Assembly (NCBI GenBank): GCA_040954595.2
Contig: CM082583.2
Span: forward strand, 3,658,001-3,722,000
Direction: 5' to 3'
DNA length: 64,000 nucleotides
Source of the DNA: Balanoglossus misakiensis
Lineage: Eukaryota; Hemichordata
Under the pieces are notes generated by a model. It did no database searches, had not been told where the DNA came from, and was given only the letters and a program-made list of their open reading frames with translations. This document shows positions 24,755-37,300 of the stretch, in pieces. The stretch's first letter is position 1, and each line of letters begins with the position of its first letter. The translations under genes were made by a program, and so were the position numbers.

Positions 24755-24860
24755 CATGACAGAGAATTTTTTTTTTCTGAATGTTCAAGAATTCCTACTC
24801 CAAGCTAGGTAGTGGTCATTTGCACATGGTACCCCTGACGTCAAGTGTACTATTTTATCA
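24755..24860 (+). repeat. Dispersed repeat C, copy 1
   Basis: Matches 25855-25995 in the same orientation: ACAGAGAATTTT/ATAGAGAACTTT, TTCCTACTCC, TAGGTAGTGG/TTGGTAGTGG, CATTTGCACATG/CATTTGTACATG, CAAGTGTAC. No coding potential. Confidence 0.5.
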
Positions 24861-25179
24861 TAAAGCACACAGTCAGGGAAGTGTAAACAAAACTAGATAT
24901 ACTCAAAATCAAAGAAAATAAATGGCGGATTGACTAAGTGATCCAATGTAACCTTTTCTGTACATTATGAAGACAATAATTGTAACTCATAGAAAATACA
25001 CATCTTTTCTGAATACTGATGGTTTGATGTCAAAGGGGCAATTTGAATCTCTAGTTGTCACATTACATGGTTTAAAATACAGCAAATCAAAAAATGGCCC
25101 AGAAAAATAAAAGTTGGGATTTCATCAATATTACAAATTAAGATCCCCCTCAAATATACCCGACACATTATACATAAAC

Positions 25180-25369
25180 ATAAACAGACAGATGAATTGA
25201 CACAAACACGCTTACACCAAACAAACAAACAAACGAACAGAAATACTTTATACCTATGCTATACTATAACTACCTAACTCTAAATATAACTAAGAAAATA
25301 ACTTAATAATAATATACATATATACATAAACTGTTCAGATACAGATGTGTACACTTAAATTAACTATAT
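25180..25369. other. AT-rich low-complexity stretch downstream of the membrane-protein gene
   Basis: ACAAAC and ATATAC-type runs, with nothing coding. It follows the proposed stop codon at 25370-25372 on the minus strand. Confidence 0.4.
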
Positions 25370-28300
25370 TTACAAAAGAAATATATACAATATAATAATT
25401 AGAAAAAGAGTGTATTTACAAAGAGTGTATACAAGTGTATACAAGTACTGGCCCAGTTCCATCAGTTGGCTCTTGTGCTGATGAGTCGGAAGACAATTGC
25501 CTTCGTTGTCCTGAAATTGAGAGGAAAAAGACAATGCAGTTTAAAAGAAGTAACAATACCAGACATAGATAGACCTTTTCTCCAAATATCAATAACAATC
25601 ACTGAAAGCACAGAACAGTGAGCAAACTACAGGTGAAAGAATGTATCAATTAATTTATGTAGTAGAAGAGATTTTATGTCATGCTAACAGAAATTAAAGG
25701 ACTTATAACAGAATTGGTGGTGACTTTTTTCAGAAACATTAAAAGATTAAATATTTTACAGAAATATTAAGGTGCCTATGACATCGCCTTGATGTCCAAT
25801 CAAAATATCTTTCATTGAAGCATTTTCCAACATGGGCTACTGTGTCTGTTTGAAATAAAAATTACACGATAGAGAACTTTGCTGTTTTTCTGAACGCTCA
25901 AGAAAGCTGACAAAATTTCCTACTCCTAGTTTGGTAGTGGGCATTTGTACATGTGCATGTCTACTGGTACAAGTGTACCATTTTGAAAATTACTTCTTTG
26001 AGCAGTTATATCCCTATGGAATAAATGAAAATAGAATCCTCATGACAATGATCCGTGCTCAGTTTTTATGGACTTGTTATTTTGTCCCATTCTAAATGAC
26101 TTGCTGGGTGTTTTGTTGGATGTTTGTAAAACTTGTCACGAGCAGTAATGAGCAGAAACTTGCAGTAATGACCAATAACATCCTAGAAATAGACAGAATG
26201 GGTAATCACAGATACTGTGGAAATGATAATCTTTTCCCATTTCACAGTCATCAGAAGTGATGCAATCAGTGTCAATTATCATGACCATTTTCACAGAACT
26301 TAACATTTGTTTAATTTCATATCATCACCGGAAAATAACAAGTATCTTACTTAACAAAACCAGATAGGCATATATGGAAATTTTAAATGATAATAAATAC
26401 AATATCCAATTTCATATAGCAAATACAGATTCGCCAATATTTTTCTGGAGCCTACAACTAGTTCCTGGAAAAAGAAAATAACAAATTAACCCAAACACTA
26501 CAGGTTTCATGACTGTTAAGAGTGTCAAGTCCTTCAAAATATCTGTGTGCCATTTATCTTCATTTAAACCTATTTTAAACATCTTAGCATGGCTCACATA
26601 TACAATTTAATGTACTCAGACACACGTTGGAAGTTTGACCCCCACCCCCACCCCCAGTAAAATGTACCAAATCGTACTGGTTTTCACTAACTTGGATGAG
26701 GGTCTCGTATAGGCCCTACCAAGTAACACACACTTGGCAGCCTAACAGACTTATCTATTAATGCTATGTATTGAGCCTCGTTATTGCTCATTGCTGTTCG
26801 TTTTTGCTCCTTGTTAACCATTCTATCTATTTCAAGGTCGTTATTGGTCATTACTCTAGGTTCTGCTTGTTACAAAACACCTGTGTTTTGTTGGGGTGGC
26901 TTTATACATAATTCAACATTACACATAACATGCGCCCTTTTGTGTAATAGAAAATATTCAAAAAATGTTGCGACGTACAAGTTACAGTGCACAGATGGTT
27001 GACTGATCCAGAGTTTTAACTCAAAATGGTTAACTCATATATCAACAAAATGACAGGATGTAAAGGTTACACAGGGGTCAAGATTCACCATACCTTGCAG
27101 CATTCGGGGCCATTCATTGCATTTTCCATGCGGGTGGTAAATATATCTGCCATATTTATCAAAGCTTCTTGCATCTCATCGATATCATGGTGGTACTGCT
27201 TCAGCTTATCCCAGCTAAAAGAAACCCAAGACAGTACACTTAACATTTGAGATAGTTGATAATAAGCTCAAGACTCAATAAGCTCAAACTCACTCATATT
27301 TAAGGACATTACAGATCTTTTTCAGTGATTTCCAGCGTTATTACTAGACACGTATATGCACCCTCTTCATGATATTCAAAGAAACTGCCACATTTTTAGT
27401 ATATACACACAAAAATGAAAGCAAAGACAGCATGAAAACAGACACAATTTAAGGTGGCATTGCATGAAAACTTGTGATTTTTGCCAAATTTTACTTTTTT
27501 ACATAAATCGGTAGGCCTAATACTGACCCACATCCTGACTAATACGTCTTGGCGGAAATGGTGCATAATCACCCCAAAATAGCACTTTTCTGAATGAGTT
27601 CACAGCTTAACAAATAGGTGTCAACAATGCAAATAGCCGTTTTTCTCAGTTTGCATTTTTGCTGCTCTTGACAAATTCAGACGAAAATAGCTTCGCTCTG
27701 CGTTGGCCGAATTTGCTCAAATTTTAACTGGGGATTGTGTATGACCCATCCAACAAAACGGTATTTTTGTTAGTCGATAAAGTGTCCCTGGCGGGAATAA
27801 ACTCTGATTCAATACAACTCACCGTGAATTTGATCAAATTTTACTAATAATCTAACTTTCAAACGCTGTTACTCCTCAATGGAAGCAGATAACGCAAAAC
27901 AAAATTACCTTTTTTTTGCATGTATACTCTATTTTAGAATGACATATTAAGATGCATGATGCAGGGTCAACTTTTTCACCTAATTTAAATTTAATGACAT
28001 AATATCAAAAAATGATTTTTTTTTCACCCAAAACCGCCACCATTTCCGGGGATCAATATTTGCAACTCAAACAAAAGTTCAAAAACTCAGCTTCCAGATT
28101 ATATACGGTTTATGGGGGTTTTAACATTATCTTTGATGAGAAATAGGCCTCTGAAAAAGTCTCGACGGTTTCATGCAATGCCACCTTAAAAGACATATTC
28201 TTCAATGCTGTTCATTTAGTATTTGAATTATTTTATACCTCTTTCACCACATTGGTGGTTTGATTCGAATATGTTGTTTTCAATTGGAAAAATAGCGTCA

Positions 28301-31300
28301 AGGACACTGTGGTCCCATTATCGGATTACACAAGTAAAAGTCTCCACCAGAGTACATATACAGACAGACAGACAGACAGACAGACATAAACACACATACT
28401 GGTACATGTAATAACGGGCAAACACTGACTGACCCATAAGCTGCCAATGGCATGTGTACTGTACACACACCAAATAGAACAGCTAGACTCTTTAACAGTT
28501 AGCCAGTTCTGTAAACATGCAGGAATTTGCTGTGTGTATGTTTGTGGTATAAAGACAAAATAACCTACAAAACATAACAATTTTGAATTATCTATGATTT
28601 GATTCCATTATAATTCTAAAGAAGAGCCAATGTAAGCAAATGCTCTTATGTTTTGCAGCTCCAATGTACGGCATTGGATCAGACCAACAGATATGGAAGC
28701 GTAGTGACATAGACGGTTCCTGGGAAAGCTCACTTCCAGACAGCTGCTGTGTCATAGGCATGACAACTCTCAAAGACACAACCATAGTCGCCATCAGTAC
28801 TGACAAGCGAAGAGGCTCCGTGGACGGGGCCTGTGGCCAACAGCTGCTGCGTGAGAGACATCACCGTGATGCCAGAGTGGCACGCTGGTTGTTCTCGGCG
28901 TGGACAACGAACTTTGGACACGCTCCGGAATCGAGGGGACGTGGAGCGGCCCCATACCGACCAGCTGCTGCGTCCAGTCCATATCAGCGCTGCCGACGCG
29001 ACTGGTGAGTTGCTACATGTAGGTGTCGACATGTCAGGCAAATTAACCCGCCGACCTGGTGTACAGGGCAGCCTGCTCAACCAGGAACACAAACATATTC
29101 CCTGATCCTTACTCACAACGAGTGGTCCATCCATCCATCCATCCATCCATCCATCAATTCATCCATCCATCCATCCATCCATCCATCCATCAGTTTCAGA
29201 CCCGCATTTCCAACTTATAACTTCCCATTTTTTGCTAATTTCAAAGTTGCATTTTCAAGACACGTACTTGGCTTGGCTCAAGTCTGCGATTCAAGTTGCC
29301 GTTTCATGTGAAACATTTCAGTGGCATGAACGCGATGGCGGCTGGTTTGAACGCAGACTAGGCAAAAATAGAAAGAATACAATTTAATGGTACTGCATTG
29401 CTACTATGGCAAAATATGTTGGCCTTGTCTTTTGTGTGGTTTTCGATTAGTTTTAGGATAATTTTATCACTCTGCAAATTACATCTCAAACAGGAATCAG
29501 TAGATATGTTTAAAAACAGATCTACGCGAACATGCTGGTAGGTCTAAAGTCACGACATACATGTAGTAGTGTAAGCTTAGACTTGACTGTTGGGCATATA
29601 AACGACGATGCAATTTTTTAAAAATCGTTCAGTCAATATCAATCTTCTATCAATTCATATGAGCGTATGAATCTTATCAAAACTTTTGATCCATCATTTA
29701 ATCATTGGACGAATTTGCATCAAAATTTGGATTCGGTTCGCTGGATGTCAGAATATAGGAATATTGAATTCACCACTAGGCCAACCATTGAGACCAATGG
29801 GAAATGAATTATTGGTCTTGTGTCATCTGAGAAGATTCATTACTCAAAGAAGTAAAACAGCAAGAACACATGTTTTTCCACATAGAATGTGTTTATTAAT
29901 GCGCACAGACATCAAAAAGCGCCATACTGTTGCACTGAATATTATAGATACATAATATTCGCCATGGCGTACAGAACATAGTTCGGAACTGAAAATAGTC
30001 ATTATACTTTGTCGAGGAAATGATTTACAATGTATATGGAACGATCAATGAACGCTTCTCGCTATGTAATAATATCCAGGATATCTGAAGAAACCTTGAA
30101 AATGACACCGAAGAAATCTTAAAATAAGATAGCATTGGTCTCGGCTATAGCCTTCCGGTTACGTCACCTGGAGACAAAAAATACACGCGCACATTATGAC
30201 GTGGAATGAATGAAACCTTGTAAATGTTAATTGGTGGAAGCGAGTATTTAGTTTAAAAAATTATATTAAGTAAATGCATTTGAATAGCAGCATTTTTTTC
30301 AGAGAGATCATTGTTTAATCAGTACCCATTGTTCAGTTTGTGTGCACTTAAGGTACAGATAGGCAGAAAAACTAAATGCTATAGAAGTCCTCCACAAATC
30401 TTTTCTATCTAATGTTAAAGTGTATGAAGCGTCGTTTTGAAAACAAAGAGAAAAGCAGGTAGTTTTGTCGTAAATGATATACATGTACTCACTATTTAAT
30501 GAATGCAACCGACTTCACACATCGACTGTTCGCTATCTCGCCAACCCAGGCCGTATTGTACTGTGGTCGTTGCCACAGTCCACACGTTGTTCCAATACCA
30601 ATGACTACACCATCTTCGTTGATCGAGACATCACTGACCACACCGTTGTCGTCAACGTTGGTCCACGTTCCTTCTATGCGAGGCCGGACCCACAGTTTGC
30701 CTCCCATACCCACGCCGATGATGCCACCAGACGGCATTGGCGATATGGACTTCACACAGCAGCTGCCGGCCACGGGACCACTCCATGTCCCCTCCACTGC
30801 AGGACGTGTCCACATCTGATTCCCCATACCAATACCAACTATTGTACCATCTGGCATAACGGTGACGTCTTTGACGCAGCAGCTGTTGGCCACAGGCCCC
30901 ACCCAGGCAGCGTCTTCACTGGACTTTGTCCACAGTTGATTGCCAGTACCAACGCCAACGATTGTCTTATCTGCCAGGGTTGTCAGGGCTATAACACAGC
31001 AACTGTTTGGAATTGGTCCTGTCCACGTACCTTCAATGTCGTCACGCTTCCAAAGCTGGTTGTCTGTTCCAATACCATACACTGGGGCTGTAGAACAATA
31101 TAATACAACTTGTTAATATGTGTAACTATCTTTATGCTTTCAGCGCATCTCCAACCACTGCATGACACTTCAATTGTTACTGCTGTACATGGGGCATCCA
31201 CCACGTCAGAAATAAAGACATACAGAATTCCATCCGTGGCCCCAGAATGTACAGAGCATGGGACTAACATTGATATCCATTCTTTAGAACGGTTCAAACA

Positions 31301-34300
31301 TCATTATTTGAATACCAAGTCAATCAGATGACCACAAGCCATAAGAAACACTTCGGCCACAGAAACATGTGAGAGGAAATTCACTGTACTTGTACCATTA
31401 ATTCTATACTAAGGGTTATACAGCACAAGTGCCAAAGTTCTATTTTATTTGCATGTTATTAGAGACAAAACTACATTTTAATAATATGCACTGTATAATT
31501 TTAAGCTACTATATTCTATGCATTGTAATTAGATGTAGTACCATTGCCATTTTTTCTTTCACATACCTGGCGATGTGCTCTCAACATCCCACGAACCTTG
31601 GGAAGCTGCAAAACACGAAATAACGTACGAATCAATATTCAAAGACCAAATTATATATTTTCCCAAGGCAGGTTGACATAATTGATCAATGTCCTACGTG
31701 CGGCATACACGACACTGGGCAAGAACATTCTATGCCACAAAATGATTCCACAATCTGCTATTCGGGTCAGATGCTTATACTTGTACACGGCAGATTCAAT
31801 AAACCAACTCACCTGATCTGATGAAGGATACCGATCGAACACATTGACTGTTTGAAATCTCTCCTAACCAGTGATGAGAATCATAAAACGACCTCTGCCA
31901 TAAACCACACGTTCCTCCAATACCAATGACCCTCCCATCATCATTGACGGATACGTCACTGACAACTCCATCGGTATCAACATTGGTCCACGATCCATCT
32001 AAGCGAGGCCGGACCCACAGTTTGCCTCCCATACCAACACCGAGGACGCCACCAGTTGCTGGCAACGGCGATATAGACTGAACACAGCAGCTAGCACCAA
32101 CGGGACCACTCCATGTCCCCTCCACTGAAGGACGTGTCCACATCTGATTCCCCATACCAATACCAACTATTGTACCATCTGCCATGACGGTGACGTCTTT
32201 GACACAGCAGCTGTTGGCCACAGGTCCCTGCCAGGGCTCGTTTGGATTGGTCGATGACTTGGTGTACAGATAGTTATCATGGCCGACACCGACAACAGAA
32301 CCGTCATATAGGGTAGTGATAGCGATGACGCAACAACTGTTTTCCAGTGGTCCTACCCAAGTTCCTTCTATGTCATTTCGTCTGTATACTTTGAAATTGG
32401 ATCCGACGCCGTAGACTGAGGCTGTGAAAAGAAAGGATTTTACAGATGTATTCACCATAAATTGAAATTTGGATAAATACCACCATTTAACAACAGTTGA
32501 CTTGTTTGTCAAAATAATAATGCAGATGTATTGTTTGGTTTTCTGCTGGTTTCACTCTGTAACTTACCAGGTAATGTCTCTCCAGCAGTGTTCCAAGATA
32601 CTTGTGGTGCTGAAATGGGAAAAGTACACATTACATGCGGCAATAAACTTTATGGAAAGCTGAGACGATGGTGATGTAATTTGAATGACAATGAACTTAC
32701 AATTCAACGAAAGCCACCTGATTATTGTCGTGCAAGAATCGAGAAAATATTATTTACTTGATTATATTTCATAATTGCTTCATTTAATTCAATATGAATG
32801 CACGTGTGTTTTTCTCATAGTGTTTTGAATTGTTGGGTTGATGGGTACGCATTGCAAGCACATATTATAAATTTTCAAGAAGATATTACTACAGAAAAAA
32901 AAACAGAATACAGAAAACAATAATACAATAGTGCAGTACTTAGCGCTCAATTAGACAGAAATTTGGGTGCGAAATAAAGAAAATGTACACCGCACGGCGA
33001 TCTTACAATATATGAGGTTCGAATTAAGGTGTACACAGAATACAATTATAAACCTGTACTTACCTGATCGGATGAAGGATACTGAACGCACACATTGACT
33101 GTTTGAAATCTCTCCTAACCAGTGATGAGAATCATAGAACGACCTCTGCCATAAACCACACGATCCTCCAATACCAATGACCCTCCCATCATCATTGACG
33201 GATACGTCACTGACAACTCCATCGGTATCAACATTGGTCCACGATCCATCTAAGCGAGGCCGGACCCACAGTTTGCCTCCCATACCAACACCGAGGACGG
33301 CACCAGTTGGCAACGGCGATATAGACTGAACACAGCAGCTTGCACCAACGGGACCACTCCATGTCCCCTCCACTGCAGGACGTGTCCACATCTGATTCCC
33401 CATACCAATACCAACTATTGTACCATCTGGCATAACGGTGACGTCTTTGACACAGCAGCTGTTGGCCACAGGTCCCTGCCAGGGCTCGTTTGGATTGGTC
33501 GATGACTTGGTGTACAGATAGTTATCATGGCCGACACCGACAACAGAACCGTCATATAAGGTAGTGATAGCGATGACGCAACAACTGTTTTCCAGTGGTC
33601 CTACCCAAGTTCCTTCTATGTCATTTCGTTTGTACACGTGGTAATTGGATCCGACACCGTAGACTGGGGCTTTGAAAACAAAAAAGTTTTACATTATAAA
33701 TTAAAATACGTGACTAAACTTTACCAGCTTTTCCGTCATAACAATTAATATACATGTGTAGATGACAAGCTAGGGTTTCTGTTCGGTTGGTTGGTTGGTT
33801 GGTTGGTTGGTAGGTTGGTTTTCTTCAAGATTAGTTCTGTAACTTACCTGGTAATGTCCCTCCAGCGAGGTTCCAAGATACTTGTGTTGCTGAAATTTGA
33901 CAGACAGTAAATATTACTCAATTGGTGGCCACAAATGTTTCACTCAAATCCCCATTCTCCGTACAGAGATTGTAGCTGACCTACATTTAGCTAGGGCACT
34001 GGCGGCAACAATTATAGTGGTTGCCAGTCAGACCCCTTAGCTAGGTTAAAATGGATCTATGCTTACCTGTTCGGATGAAGGATACCGATCGAACGCATCG
34101 GCTGGTTGCAATCTCGCCTAACCAGTTGTGGGAGTCATAGAACGACCTCTGCCATAAACCACACGTTGTTCCAATACCAATGACCCTCCCATCTCTATTG
34201 ATAGACACGTCGCTGACAACACCATCGTCATCAACTTTGGACCACGCCCCCTGTATACCAGGACGGATCCATAGTTTGCCTCCCATGCCCACACCGAGCA

Positions 34301-37300
34301 CGCCAGCGGCTGGCAGTGGCGATATGGACTTCACACAGCAGCTGCCGGCCACGGGCCCACTCCATGTCCCCTCCACTGAAGGACGTGTCCACATCTGATT
34401 CCCCATACCAATACCAACTATTGTACCATCTGGCATAACGGTGACGTCTTTGACACAGCAGCTGTTGGCCACAGGTCCCTGCCAGGGCTCGTTTGGATTG
34501 GTCGATGACTTGGTGTACAGATAGTTATCATGGCCGACACCGACAACAGAACCGTCATATAGGGTAGTGATAGCGATGACGCAACAACTGTTTTCCAGTG
34601 GTCCTACCCAAGTTCCTTCTATGTCATTTCGTCTGTATACTTGGTAGTTGGATCCGACGCCATAAGTCGGTGCTGTGAAGAGAAAGCAAAGTCACGAGTT
34701 GCTACAAGTCCAGCTTTGTCAGAAACTGGAATGGGAGTAGATTTTCACAATAAGGAGTCACACGTCATAGCCATGTGTGTTACTGTATTCAATTTTAAAA
34801 TATTTACCTGCATTGCTATAGGAAGTTTGCCAGTTTGACACCTGGGCTGTGAATATAATATGTGTAAATATGTTAGGAAATTATTTCTTTATTCATTGTG
34901 TCAATGGGTGAAAATGATAAAAATGCCTAACAATAGTTTGTTAATAAGCTACATGCTGCGTATATCATCACGTTTCTGGAAATTGGACAATAAACAACAG
35001 TAGATACAAAAAACAAAGATACTGAAAACACGGCGCAAACAAATATATCGAACAAAGAGATCGTGTCTGAAAACATAATTGTGTGCCTAATTCATAGCAA
35101 AAACTTACCATTTCGCATAAATGACACTGAATTGACACATCGACTACTAGCGATTTCGCCCAACCAGTTATGCGAGTCATACGCAGTTCGCTGCCACAAT
35201 CCACACGTTCCTCCAATACCGATGACTCTACCATCTCCACCCACGGATATGTCGCTCACAACGCCGTCAGTGTCAACGTTGGTCCACGCTCCTTGTACGC
35301 CTGGACGGACCCACAGCTTGCCTCCCATACCAACACCGAGCACTCCGCCAGACGGCAATGGTGATATGGATTGAACACAGCAGCTGCCGGCCACAGGACC
35401 ACTCCATGTCCCCTCCACTGCAGGGCGTGTCCACATCTGATTCCCCATACCAATACCAACTATTGTACCATCTGGCATAACGGTGACGTCTTTGACACAG
35501 CAACTGTTGGCCACAGGTCCCTGCCAGGGCTCGTTCAGTCCGCTGGGGGATTTAGTGTACAGGTAGTTGTCAATGCCAATGCCAACAACTGTCCCGTCAG
35601 TCAAGGTGGTTATGGACGCCACGCAGCAGCTCTCTCTCAAAGGACCTATCCACGTGCCTTCAATCTCCGCTCTCTTGTACACGTTTAAGTTAGACCCCAC
35701 GCCAAGTATAGCTGTAATAACAAGATATAGTTAAAATATGAGTCATGCCCACTAGCTGAAGCTAAAGAAAGCTGCCATTATATCGAGATCTCGGATAAGC
35801 AAAAGCTCTGTTACTAAAAATTGGTTTACCAAGCTATATACAATCCTTAATTTGCATGGATAAATGCTATGGTATTGTCGTGAATTCTGAGATACATACC
35901 AAACACTTCAGGTGCCTCCGTTGGTGCAACTGTTGGCGCTACTGTTGGCACTGGTGTGGTCTTCGGTGTTTCCAAGTTAGCTATGGATTTTGTGAAAATA
36001 CAAAAATAGAATAACAAGGGGTATGCAGTGTCATAGAGCTATATCTATCTATCCATCCATCCATCCATATAAACTGTATATTAAAACTGTTATTTAGATC
36101 TGACATGATGTCCCGTGGGAAACTTGGGAGACCATTAAAGATAACGACCAAAACCAGATAGTCGAATCAATTATTTATTTCCTAAAATATCTTCTGCAGA
36201 AAATAATCACTTTTTCATTTGAATTCACTGATACTATTTTCTAGAAATCGCAGAAAATTGTTGTCATTTCTAAAAACCCTACCTAGGTTTCCTGGTGATA
36301 CAATCGATATGACACATTGGCTGTCCGGCAGTTCTGCGCTCCATCTGCCCGTCGAAGTATCATGCACGTACACGCCGCATGAAGTTTGGGATATGCCGAG
36401 GATGGTGCCATCAGGCTGTATGGAGATGTCGGCAGCGCTGAAAGCCATGCTGGCCATGCGGCTCCAGGTGCCGGAAACGCCGCCGCGGATTTTCAACGAG
36501 CCTGCCTCGGAAACCCCGATGATCCTGCCGTCAGCCAGGACGTCCACTCGCACCACGCCCAGGCTCTTTGGGACGGTGGTCCAGCCACCGGTTATACCGG
36601 GTCGGGTCGCCAGTTTGCCGGCAGTGGTCACCCCCAGAATGCTACCGTCGGGCATGACCGCTACATCTTGGACGCAGCAGCTGTTGTCCACCGGTCCTGT
36701 CCACCCGCCGGTGCCAAACCCCGGCTTTGTGTAGAGACTGCCATCGTCGCCAACTCCCAACAGAGACCCATCTTGCATAACAGCAACGCTTGTAACACAG
36801 CAACTTTGGTCTCTCACCCATGCACCATCATAGCCTAAATCTCTTCCTACCAGACTCTTGTCAGAAGCGACCCCAATCAACGCTGGACCTATTTTGAATG
36901 TACCGTTTGACAAGAAAATGGATGGATTTTATTGAAAGGCATATAAATCCACCCTAGAGGTCTAGGTGCCTACTAGCGAAAAGAGTCGGTATCTAATAGG
37001 TTATAGAAAAATAGTGAAACAATTCTTAAACGTCCTTTGATTCAGTCCGGCAGCCCACAAATGAATGATGAATGTTTAAGTGGAAGAAACATTACGATGC
37101 AAAATGTTAGATTACTGTACTTACCGTCGTACTGACGGCGCTGCAATGCACATCTAATAACTTCGGCCTAGTAATGAAAATATAAGGTTTGTGTGACTGT
37201 ACAGGATAGCTATAGCTGTAGGTCTGTCGGTTTTTGTTTGTCTTTTTCTGTATGCAATGTGAGCTGTCGCTGAAAATATAAGCTTACTCCCCACCGATTT

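Noticed and set aside
30474-31103. 209-codon plus-strand open frame
   Set aside because: It is antisense to the last propeller exon, whose own frame has consistent blades and splice phases; the plus frame is Thr/Pro/Cys-skewed shadow.
36219-36838. Plus-strand open frames of 171 and 150 codons
   Set aside because: Antisense to the first propeller unit exon; no domain of their own.
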